Below are positions 56,834 to 64,000 of a stretch of DNA of 64,000 bases, one piece after another. The stretch is from Chthonomonadales bacterium (GTDB lineage Bacteria > Armatimonadota > Chthonomonadetes > Chthonomonadales > CAJBBX01): assembly GCA_020849275.1 (NCBI GenBank), contig JADLGO010000054.1, positions 1 through 64,000 on the forward strand, written 5' to 3'. Positions within the stretch are counted from its first letter, which is position 1; each line of letters begins with the position of its first letter. Made by a program: the position numbers and the translations under genes. Under the pieces are notes generated by a model that did no database searches, was not told where the DNA came from, and was given only the letters and a program-made list of their open reading frames with translations.

Positions 56834-59077
56834 CTACTCCTCCGACGTGTCGTGTCCGCGCGGCATCGACGGGCCGATCGTGCCGTCGCTCAGGTCCCAG
56901 AGTTCCGAGCCCGCATCGTGATAGCCGTTGCCTCTCCGGCCGTCGCGCCTTGCGCCCGCCCCGCTGTAGGCGTAGTAGTAGCGGTAGGTGTGGGCGTGCT
57001 CGCGCGGCGCGCGGTTCACGAAGAAGACCATCGTGTCCGGCGCGGCCGCCGAAAGCGCCGCCACCGTGTCGCGCACAATGCCCTGGTCCACCAACCCGGC
57101 GCCAACCACGTAGAGGATGCAGTCGACGTGCGGCGCCAGGAGCAGCGCGTCCGCCACGGCCGTGCAAGCGGCGGCGTCCAGCACCACCACGTCGGCCTCC
57201 GCGCGTAGCCGCTCGAGTGTCTCCTTGAGCACGGGCAGGGAGAGCAGCTCGGTCGGATTGTGCACCATCGGGCCGGCGTGCACCAGGTAAAGGTTCGGCG
57301 TGTCCGTCGAGACGATCGCCTCGGAGAGCGGCATCTCTCCGGTCAGCACGTCGGAGAGACCACTCGTCTCGGCAGTCCCGAATATGCGGCTCATCGATGG
57401 GCGGCGCACGTCCGTGTCGACCAGGATCACGCTCTTGCCCGATCGCGCGATGGTGCGCGCCATCGCCGCCGCCGTGACGGATTTCCCCTCGCCAGGAATG
57501 GCGCTCGTGACCAGGATGATCTGCTGATGCCACGGGTCGGCGTGCCCGGTGCTCCGCAGCGCCAGCGAGAGGTTGGCGCGCGCCAGGCTGTAGGCATCCA
57601 CCGCGGGCACGCGCGAGTCGCCGGTCGCGAGGCCCTCGATGTCGGAGCGCGGGATCCGCGGGAGCACCCCCACCACCGGCCCGTTCACCAGCCGCCGCAC
57701 GTCGTCCACGCTGCGCACCCTCCGATCCGACTGCTCCAGAAGAAGCACCGACACGATGGCCAGGAAGACGCCGATGGCCCCGCCGAACAGGAGATCGCGC
57801 GAGCGGCTCGGGCGGAACGGATCGTCCGGCACGAAGGCATACTGGGCGATCTGCACGTTGCCGCTGGCCATGTCCTTGTCGAGCCGCACGGAGTTGAGAG
57901 CCGTCTGCAGGGACGTGTAGAGATTGCGCGCGAGCTCGGCGTTCCGAACCAGCCGGGCGTACTCCATGTTGAGTCGCGGCACGCCGGAGATCTGGCCCCG
58001 GAGCTGGTCGCGGAACCGGGCCGCCGCATCCAGCTTGGCGCGCGTGAAGAGCGTCTCAAGCTGCGCTTGCCGATACTCCTCGGCCAGCGTGCCCTGCGCC
58101 TCGAGGGTCGGGCGCTTGTCCTGCACGCGCGTCCGCAAGGCCTGGGCGAGTTGCGTCTTTACGAACGCGATCTCCCCATCGACCTTGCGAACCTCCGGGT
58201 GCGCGGGCATGTACTGGCGCAGGAGCGTGGCGCGCTGCAACTCGAGATCGTTGAGCTTGGCCTGCAAGCTCCCGAGGGCGCCGTCGTCGCGAACGCCGCC
58301 GGTACCGGCGATAGCGGCATTGGCCCCGCGCAGCCGCTGCTCCGCTTCGCGAAGGCGCGCACCGCCGGCGGCAAGCACCTGCTTGAGTTGCTGCACCTCG
58401 GCGTCGCGCGCCATATACTCGTCCGCCAGCGCCTTCTGCTGCGCGGAGACATCCGCGGTCCTGTGTTGGCGGTTAAACTCGGCCTGCAGCGCCTCTGCCT
58501 CGATCATCTGGGTCCGCGCACGAGCGGCGCGCGTCTCCAGACTGCTGGAGGTGTCTTGCGCGTTTTGCTGCGCCACCTCACGCTTCCATTGCACGAAGGC
58601 CTGGCAAACCGCGTTGGTCAGATCCTCGGCCTCCACGCGGCTCCCAGCCTCCACGCTCACGTTGAGAAGGTTCGTGTCCCTGGGCGCCGTGGCGCTGATG
58701 CTCTCCTGAAGATCCTCGACGTCCTCGGGGATGGCGTCGAGCGGCTTGCCCTTGGAGAGCGCGTCGTTCTTCATCCAATCGATGGTCCGCCGGGCCATCG
58801 CGATGCTCTGGAGCATCGCGATCTGAGTCTCGGAGGTCTCCACCATCGGAGAGGTCGAGACGGTCTGCCCACCGGAGCCGACAACCGCGGCGCGCTGGAT
58901 CAGGATCATCTGCGCGCTGCCGCGCCAGCGCTTCGGCGTGCTCTTCGATACGAAGTAGGCCGTGCCCAGCGAAAACGCCAGCATTAGAACGATCACCCAT
59001 AGCCGCCGCCAGAGTACCTTCAGGACATCGCCGGCGGTTACGGTCGGGTGCGACTCAGCGGGTTGCACGAGATCCAT
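56834..59077 (-). CDS. wzc: Wzc-type polysaccharide co-polymerase with BY-kinase domain
   Basis: ATG 59077 follows GGAGCAAG. The 747-residue protein has two membrane helices (about 27-44 and 429-447) that bracket a periplasmic Wzz-type domain with a long coiled coil (about 170-400). The cytoplasmic BY-kinase has Walker A SAIPGEGKSVTA (525-536) and Walker A' ILVDTDVRRP (551-560). Walker B is unusual in reading VVVLDAAACT instead of the common IDTPP. A Tyr cluster (HTYRYYYAYSG) near the C-terminus is the expected autophosphorylation site. It sets chain length and couples synthesis to export. Confidence 0.95.
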   Translation of the reverse strand: MDLVQPAESHPTVTAGDVLKVLWRRLWVIVLMLAFSLGTAYFVSKSTPKRWRGSAQMILIQRAAVVGSGGQTVSTSPMVETSETQIAMLQSIAMARRTIDWMKNDALSKGKPLDAIPEDVEDLQESISATAPRDTNLLNVSVEAGSRVEAEDLTNAVCQAFVQWKREVAQQNAQDTSSSLETRAARARTQMIEAEALQAEFNRQHRTADVSAQQKALADEYMARDAEVQQLKQVLAAGGARLREAEQRLRGANAAIAGTGGVRDDGALGSLQAKLNDLELQRATLLRQYMPAHPEVRKVDGEIAFVKTQLAQALRTRVQDKRPTLEAQGTLAEEYRQAQLETLFTRAKLDAAARFRDQLRGQISGVPRLNMEYARLVRNAELARNLYTSLQTALNSVRLDKDMASGNVQIAQYAFVPDDPFRPSRSRDLLFGGAIGVFLAIVSVLLLEQSDRRVRSVDDVRRLVNGPVVGVLPRIPRSDIEGLATGDSRVPAVDAYSLARANLSLALRSTGHADPWHQQIILVTSAIPGEGKSVTAAAMARTIARSGKSVILVDTDVRRPSMSRIFGTAETSGLSDVLTGEMPLSEAIVSTDTPNLYLVHAGPMVHNPTELLSLPVLKETLERLRAEADVVVLDAAACTAVADALLLAPHVDCILYVVGAGLVDQGIVRDTVAALSAAAPDTMVFFVNRAPREHAHTYRYYYAYSGAGARRDGRRGNGYHDAGSELWDLSDGTIGPSMPRGHDTSEE

Positions 59078-59305
59078 CTTGCTCCGTACGCATCGCCTCG
59101 GCGCGGCCACGACGGCCCGCGCAAGGCGATTACAGCCTGGCTACTCCATCACGATCGGACTCGAATGGCATGCGCGGGCCGACCTCCCCGCGGTTCCACC
59201 AAGGCGGGGCGACTCGCGCGCACGGCCCGCCGTCGGCGGGCCGTGGAGGCCACAGGCAGCTACGCTGCCCCCTCCTGAACCCACGGCGGCGCGCTGTCTA
59301 GCGCT
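59078..59305. other. Gap upstream of the Wzc-type gene
   Basis: This 228-bp stretch has no gene. GGCCCGCCGTCGGCGGGCC (59224-59242) is an inverted repeat with an 8-base arm and lies about 65 bases from the end of the sugar transferase gene, so it may be a terminator for that gene; no T-tract is present. Confidence 0.3.
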
Positions 59306-60031
59306 TCAGTGGGCGCCCCGCGCGAAAATCACTGCGGGCACCGTCTGGAGCAGCAGCTTCACGTCCCCCCAGAACGTCATCGTGTCGATATAGGCGTGGT
59401 CCAACTCCATCCAGTGCTCGAAGCCCACGTTGCTGCGGCCACCGACTTGCCAGAGGCAGGTCAGGCCCGGCTTGACGGCAAGCCGCCCCTTCTCCCAGGC
59501 GCCGTACTGCTCGACCTCCCAGGGCACCGGGGGACGAGGCCCGACCAGCGACATGTCGCCACGGAGCACATTCCACAACTGGGGCAGTTCGTCGAGGCTG
59601 AACTTGCGCAGAACGGCGCCCACGCGGGTCACCCTCGGGTCCCTCTTCATCTTGAAGATAGGGCCGCTGACCTCGTTGAGGTGCTGGAGCGAGGCGCGCA
59701 GCGACTCCGCCTCGGCGCACATCGACCGGAACTTATACAGGGTAAAATGGCGACCGCCGAGCCCCGCGCGCGTCTGGCGGAAGAACACCGGGCCGCGCGA
59801 TGTACGCTTCACGAGCGCGGCGATCACGAGCAGCAACGGCGAGCTGAGCGCCAGGAGGACGACCGACACGACCACGTCTAGAACGCGCTTCGCCCGGGCG
59901 TAGGGAACGGCCTTCAGCGGGATGCCCGCGCACGGGGCGGCCGCGCGACCGGAAGCCGAGGGCGGCTCCTGAACCGCTATGGCAGAGGAGAGTGAGCTGA
60001 GCGGCAAGTCCGCGGAGCGAGCGGTCAACAT
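59306..60031 (-). CDS. Polyprenyl-phosphate sugar-1-phosphate transferase (initiating, WcaJ/PglC-like)
   Basis: ATG 60031 follows GAGGGAGAAGCGCCAGG. The 241-residue protein has a variable N-terminal tail, one membrane helix (VLDVVVSVVLLALSSPLLLV) and the bacterial sugar transferase core: GPVFFRQTRAGLGGRHFTLY, KFRSMCAEAE, VGAVLRKFSLDELPQLWNVL, GDMSLVGPRPPVPWEVEQY and KPGLTCLWQVGGRS. This short form lacks the extra N-terminal helices of WbaP. It loads the first sugar onto undecaprenyl phosphate and so starts each repeat unit. Confidence 0.95.
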   Translation of the reverse strand: MLTARSADLPLSSLSSAIAVQEPPSASGRAAAPCAGIPLKAVPYARAKRVLDVVVSVVLLALSSPLLLVIAALVKRTSRGPVFFRQTRAGLGGRHFTLYKFRSMCAEAESLRASLQHLNEVSGPIFKMKRDPRVTRVGAVLRKFSLDELPQLWNVLRGDMSLVGPRPPVPWEVEQYGAWEKGRLAVKPGLTCLWQVGGRSNVGFEHWMELDHAYIDTMTFWGDVKLLLQTVPAVIFARGAH

Positions 60032-60223
60032 CCCTGGCGCTTCTCCCTCGCAGAGATCGCATGTACTGGATGCGCGACCCACCCCGAAGCGCCGCGAACG
60101 CGAGCGGGCCGGGGGCGATGGCCGCTGACATACTGCCGATCATGGTTATTGCAAGTTTCGTGCCACAGCCCGAAACCTGAGCGACGGACCCGCAGATCGG
60201 CCGGGCCGCCGCGATGCCACGCG
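60032..60223. other. Gap upstream of the sugar transferase gene
   Basis: I see no gene in these 192 bp. A moderately AT-rich stretch at about 60125-60170 (CATGGTTATTGCAAGTTTCG) may hold promoter elements for the sugar transferase gene, but no convincing box pair was found. Confidence 0.3.
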
Positions 60224-61348
60224 TCATGGGGAGGCGCCGTCGCGCGTCCTGTCCTCCTCTTCGGTGGCCTCCCGTGCGGTGAGCGCGATGACCCCCGAGC
60301 GCGCCCGGTAGGCTCCCCCGTGCTCGCGCCGGTACTGGTTGCAGTTGCGGCAGGGAAGCGGGAAGTCGCCCGGCGCCACCGGCCCGCGGCGGAAGAGCTG
60401 CCGGGCCCGCCGCGAGGACTCGCCGTTGTAGAGAGACATCACGGAACGGTCCGCCAGGTTACCCATTCGGCCGAGGTTCTGATAGACCGGGCACCGTGCC
60501 AGCTCGCCGTCCGAGCGCACCACCGCCCCGCGCCACAGCCAGTAGCAGTGCCATCCGTGCCGCGGCGCGTCGGGGTCCTGGCGCATGTGCCCCCACTCCG
60601 GCGCATGCGGAAGCCACTTCCGCTCCAGAGCCGGCTCCCACTCCATCCCCCGCATCGGCGCCAACCGGAGCCGCACGCCCATCTCCCGCGCCATCGCGCG
60701 GGCCCGCGGGATCTCCGACACGTTGTGCGCGTTCACCAGGAACTGCCACTCGATCTCCAGTCGGCTGCGCTGCCGGCGTCGCGCATCGGCCAGAAGCCAC
60801 AGGTTCCGGAGCGCCACCTCGACCCGGCCCCCGACCCGATAGGCCCCGTAGCTCGCCTGCGTAACGCCGTCGATCGCGCAGACCAGATAATCCAGGCTGG
60901 AGGCGGCGATCTCATCGGCCATGCGCGGAGTCACCAGTGTGCAGTTGGTGCTGACCAGGGTGAAGATGCGCCGCCGGTGCGTGCGCTCGATCACCTCGCG
61001 GGTCAGCGGCCAATCGATGAGCGGCTCGCCCAGGCCGAAGATGTGGCACTGGAACAGGTAGTCGCCGAGCTCGTCGAGCACGCGCTCGTAGAGGTCGAGC
61101 GAGAGCCGGCGCGCGGGCTTCGGCCGGGGGTCGGGGTGCAGCTCCCGCTCGCAGAGGGGGCAGTGCAGGTTGCAGTGGTAGACCGGCTCGACGTGCAAGA
61201 TGTACGGGAGCGTGCGCACGTCGTCCCGCCGGCACCGGTAGGCCCACTCCGTGCGGAGGGCGTTCCACGCCTTGCGGGGCGTGGCGTACCGGAGGAGAGG
61301 CTTGACGTAGACGTGCCAGACCCGCCCGGGATTCTCGTAGTTAAGCAC
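60224..61348 (-). CDS. Radical SAM protein with SPASM-like C-terminus
   Basis: GTG 61348 starts a 374-residue protein. Cys59, Cys63 and Cys66 in YHCNLHCPLCERE form the CxxxCxxC motif that binds the SAM-cleaving 4Fe-4S cluster. FGLGEPLIDWPLTREVIER is the GGE-like segment. In the C-terminal part, HCYWLWRGAVVRSDGELARC with PLPCRNCNQYRRE gives the Cys pattern of a SPASM/twitch auxiliary-cluster domain. Such enzymes modify peptides, proteins or sugars. Position between fucose activation and chain initiation suggests action on a glycan or lipid carrier, or on a surface protein; this is inference. Confidence 0.9.
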   Translation of the reverse strand: MLNYENPGRVWHVYVKPLLRYATPRKAWNALRTEWAYRCRRDDVRTLPYILHVEPVYHCNLHCPLCERELHPDPRPKPARRLSLDLYERVLDELGDYLFQCHIFGLGEPLIDWPLTREVIERTHRRRIFTLVSTNCTLVTPRMADEIAASSLDYLVCAIDGVTQASYGAYRVGGRVEVALRNLWLLADARRRQRSRLEIEWQFLVNAHNVSEIPRARAMAREMGVRLRLAPMRGMEWEPALERKWLPHAPEWGHMRQDPDAPRHGWHCYWLWRGAVVRSDGELARCPVYQNLGRMGNLADRSVMSLYNGESSRRARQLFRRGPVAPGDFPLPCRNCNQYRREHGGAYRARSGVIALTAREATEEEDRTRDGASP

Positions 61349-61427
61349 CGGGCGCGCTCGCCGCGGGCGCCGGTTCCGGGTACGCGGGCCGCGCGGCCCG
61401 TTCCGACCGATACGGCAATGTCCGCTC

Positions 61428-64000
61428 CTAGCTCCTGGTCACCTCGAGGCCGGTCTGCGAGACGCGCACGTCCACGAACCGGGCACGCGCGTTCGGCGGG
61501 CGCTCCGTCAAGATGCGCCGCACCCGCCCCGCCGCCTCCTCGTCCCTGGCCAGCATCAGCAGGTAGCCGCCCCCGCCCGCACCCAGCAGCTTGCACGCCG
61601 CCAGGCAGTCCTCCACGGGCTCCAGCACCGCCCGCACCTCCGGCGGGTCCGTCCCCGCGTCCAGGCGCCGATTCAGGCGCCAGCTCCGGCGCACCGCCTC
61701 GCACACCCGCTCCCAGTCGCCGCGCTGGATGGCGTCCGCCGCGAAGTCGGCGTTGGCGCCGATGGACCGCAGCACCTCCAGCCGCTCGCCAGCGTTGAGG
61801 GACATCCCGCGCACGATCTCCTGCAGGATACCCTTCGCCAGGCGCGTGAGCCCCGTGTAGTAGAGCAGCACGCACCGGCGCGGCCCCTCCGCGGAGAAGA
61901 CGTGCTCCGGCAGCCACCGGAAGGTCATCTCCTGCGCGACTCCCGGCTGCGTGGCGACGTGCTTGACGCCCCGCAGCACGCCTCCCGCCTGGTCTTGCCA
62001 GCCGCCCCCCGTCGTCAGGAGCTGCTCCAGGGCGAGGGTGCGCCGCATCACCTCGCGGGCGTCCCAGCCCAGACCACACAACTCGCCCAGCGTCCCCAGG
62101 AGCGTGGCGGCCAGGATGCTGCTCGTCCCGAGCCCGGAGCCCTGCGGCACCGCCGCCAGCAGCGAGATCTCGATCCCGCCCCCGAACGCCTCCATCTGCG
62201 CGCGCAGCGACCCGCATCCGCCCTCCGCGTGGAACTCCGGCAGGAATCCGGCGAGCGCCAGCGCCGCCTTCGCCAGCGCGAACTCGCTCCCCGGCCGCGC
62301 GTACTCCGCGAGCTGCTCGTAGCGCTCGATGCGCTCCGCCGCCCCCAGATCGATCGAGCGCACCACGATCTCCGGCCGCTCCGACAGGCGGGCGAACACC
62401 TGGATGGGCGGCTGCCCGTTGAGCTCCGCCGCCACGTTCACCACGCGCCCGCCATGCTGCAAACAGTAGGGCGGAGTGTCGGTCCACCCGCCCGCCAGGT
62501 CCAGCCGCACCGGTGAGCGCCCCCAGACGATCTGGTCCGCGAGCACCCCGCAGGCCGGCAGCACCGGAGCGCTTCGGACCGGCGCGACCAGAGCCTCGCG
62601 CAGGCAGGCGAACGCGGCGGCCTCCTCGGCGTCGCCGGGCTCGCCCCGGTGCCGCCGCACCGCCGCGCGCCACATGTGCTCGTGCATGCGCGCGAGCGGC
62701 GGCTCCTCCGGCCGGGGCTCCTCCTCCGGCAGCGGCGCGCCCGATTCCGCCGGGATCCGGGCCGTCTCCTCCAGGTCGAGCCGGTAGAAGACGCTCGTCC
62801 GGCGGTTGGCGTACATCGTGCGCAGCGCGAGCTCGCGGTTGGCGGCGCGCCGGCCAAGGAGCGCCGCGACGTCGACTCGATCGCGGATCTGCTCCGCCGA
62901 GAGCCGGATGGAAGCAAGCCAGAGAGCGCGAGGCTCCGGGCTCTCCAGCGGCGCACCCTGGAAGAGCCACTCGATGAATCGCGGCTCCAGCGCCGCCTCG
63001 CCGACGACCGGGAAGAGCGGAGCCTCCTGAAGGTCGAGGTCTGGCGCGATCCCCGCCTCATCGAGGGCGATGCCGCGGGCGGCGAACCACGCAGCGGCAG
63101 GCCGGCCGAGCCAGGTAGTGCCCGCATCGGATACCGCGCCGCGGAAAGGGTCGTCGATGCCGTAGACGCGCACACAGAACCCCTCCGGCCTCACTGGCAC
63201 GAAATCCAGGCATACTCCGGGCTCCAGCCGCAGGTCCCAGGCGTTCTCCGGCACGCCCGTCAGCACGTGCTCGGAGGCCAGATGCCAGCTCGCCGGCACA
63301 ACCGCGTTCTCGATCCAGAGCGTGCGGTTCGCCGACTGCCGAATCGGCGGATCGACCCGGGAGTTCTGCGTGATCTGGTCGGGATGCGCCCGCAGCGCGA
63401 GCGCCGTGTGCTGCCGGCCCTGGTTCTGTAGCGCCCATACCGCCTCCACGAGCTGCCGACTGGAGCCCAGATGGTAGAACTCCGGCTCCGGCATGGAGGC
63501 CACCGCGCACCGGAGGCCGCTCACCAGGGGGTCACGCGCGCGCGGGCAACTCCCGAGCGCCAGGCCCAGGCCGGCGTAGAGCTCATACGGCCTCGGGCGG
63601 CCGCCCTCGAAATCACCGCGCCCGGCGTCCCACCCGGAGCGCGCCATCAGGAGCTCCACCGCCCGTTCCCCGAGCAGCCACATCCCCGTGTCGACCAGGA
63701 ACGCGTACTCCTCGCCGAGCTCGCGGATCTCCTCCTCGCCCGGTTTCTGCAGCATGAAGGCCAGTTCGTTGTCCGCGCCGCGCGACAGGAAGAAGACGCC
63801 GAAGTGCTGCGCGATCGCCGGCTCCACGCGCATCCCGAGCGCCACCACGTCAGCCTCCGGGAAGGGCGGGAGCTCCTCGGCAAACCGCAGCAGCACGTCG
63901 CCGCTCGCCACCATGACGGCCGCGCCGCCGGGCGCGTGGGCGAGCACCCGCCGGTAGGAGGCGGCCTGCAGATCGAGAAGGTCCTGGTCGAGCCGGTGAC
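61428..64000 (-). CDS. fkp: L-fucokinase / GDP-L-fucose pyrophosphorylase (FKP-like), N-terminus outside window
   Basis: The frame is open to the right edge (LDQDLLDLQAASYRRV precedes the first internal start), so at least 856 residues are encoded and the N-terminus is missing; complete FKP proteins have about 950. The first half is the fucokinase/pyrophosphorylase domain (AAVMVASGDVLLRFAEELP, VDTGMWLLGERAVELLMAR). The second half is a GHMP kinase: WGRSPVRLDLAGGWTDTPPY, AAVPQGSGLGTSSILAATL (ATP loop), TTGGGWQDQAGGVLRG and KLLGAGGGGYLLML. It makes GDP-L-fucose from free fucose by salvage, giving a likely donor sugar for the polysaccharide. Confidence 0.9.
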   Translation of the reverse strand, partial: HRLDQDLLDLQAASYRRVLAHAPGGAAVMVASGDVLLRFAEELPPFPEADVVALGMRVEPAIAQHFGVFFLSRGADNELAFMLQKPGEEEIRELGEEYAFLVDTGMWLLGERAVELLMARSGWDAGRGDFEGGRPRPYELYAGLGLALGSCPRARDPLVSGLRCAVASMPEPEFYHLGSSRQLVEAVWALQNQGRQHTALALRAHPDQITQNSRVDPPIRQSANRTLWIENAVVPASWHLASEHVLTGVPENAWDLRLEPGVCLDFVPVRPEGFCVRVYGIDDPFRGAVSDAGTTWLGRPAAAWFAARGIALDEAGIAPDLDLQEAPLFPVVGEAALEPRFIEWLFQGAPLESPEPRALWLASIRLSAEQIRDRVDVAALLGRRAANRELALRTMYANRRTSVFYRLDLEETARIPAESGAPLPEEEPRPEEPPLARMHEHMWRAAVRRHRGEPGDAEEAAAFACLREALVAPVRSAPVLPACGVLADQIVWGRSPVRLDLAGGWTDTPPYCLQHGGRVVNVAAELNGQPPIQVFARLSERPEIVVRSIDLGAAERIERYEQLAEYARPGSEFALAKAALALAGFLPEFHAEGGCGSLRAQMEAFGGGIEISLLAAVPQGSGLGTSSILAATLLGTLGELCGLGWDAREVMRRTLALEQLLTTGGGWQDQAGGVLRGVKHVATQPGVAQEMTFRWLPEHVFSAEGPRRCVLLYYTGLTRLAKGILQEIVRGMSLNAGERLEVLRSIGANADFAADAIQRGDWERVCEAVRRSWRLNRRLDAGTDPPEVRAVLEPVEDCLAACKLLGAGGGGYLLMLARDEEAAGRVRRILTERPPNARARFVDVRVSQTGLEVTRS

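Noticed and set aside
57260-58987. Plus-strand open frame opposite the Wzc-type gene
   Set aside because: Leu/Gly/His/Arg-rich shadow; the Wzc-type frame has Walker motifs, membrane helices and a Tyr cluster.

Overview
The window looks like chromosomal DNA of a high-G+C Gram-negative-type bacterium, most probably Armatimonadota or a close relative. Four things point there: a prepilin-like secreted protein with the N-terminal signature [19 protein letters not shown] followed by LFPVFAKAR, abundant secreted glycoside hydrolase-like proteins, PEP-CTERM tails of the unusual form PEPAFFQMAGLL, and TIGR03790 and GxGYxYP-type proteins. The assignment is inference from protein style; no rRNA or universal marker gene is present. 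No tRNA, rRNA or CRISPR array was seen by eye.

Layout. 1-121 is the end of an ISAs1-type insertion sequence. 173-4928 carries a Tat-exported protein coupled to a papain-like protease, and a GxGYxYP protein facing them. 4960-13789 is a probable six-gene minus-strand unit: a GntR/LacI-type regulator first, then a small membrane protein, a pseudopilin-like protein, two large secreted glycosidase-like proteins and a UroD-fold protein. 13790-14710 has no intact gene; it holds a candidate promoter/operator, a decayed reading frame and a frameshifted, truncated MazEF-like relic. 14711-19328 is a plus-strand operon (DegT aminotransferase, ceramidase-like hydrolase, SDR, Gfo/Idh oxidoreductase). 19356-20640 is a secretin-type (STN) gene cut off by an IS3-family remnant, itself broken by a short palindrome. 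20759-24051 encodes secreted Met/Gly/Pro-rich and Spy-like proteins and a GH5-like enzyme. 24250-28650 has a ClC channel, a pectate-lyase-fold protein and an APH-type kinase. 29166-33023 has two tandem TIGR03790 proteins facing two PEP-CTERM proteins.

From 33073 to the right edge almost everything is on the minus strand and forms one large exopolysaccharide locus. Read in the direction of transcription it runs: fucokinase/GDP-fucose pyrophosphorylase (cut by the window edge), radical SAM/SPASM protein, polyprenyl-phosphate sugar transferase, Wzc-type tyrosine kinase, glycosyltransferase, acetyltransferase, exosortase, EpsI, ABC export permease, a mobile-looking GxxExxY cassette, ABC export ATPase, and then many glycosyltransferases and acyltransferases, an epimerase, an O-antigen polymerase/ligase, a heptosyltransferase-like protein, a broken glycosyltransferase and a PrsA-like foldase. 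Many of these genes overlap by 4 bases (ATGA or GTGA), so translational coupling is likely. The locus has both an ABC exporter and Wzc/Wzy-like parts, and it carries the exosortase that probably processes the nearby PEP-CTERM proteins.

The most interesting structure is at 51899-52590. Two 142-base direct repeats, each with imperfect terminal inverted repeats, flank a GxxExxY-family (PD-(D/E)XK nuclease-like) gene and sit exactly between the ABC permease and ATPase genes. Just downstream in the locus, 48.3-51.1 kb is visibly poorer in G+C than its surroundings and probably has a different origin.
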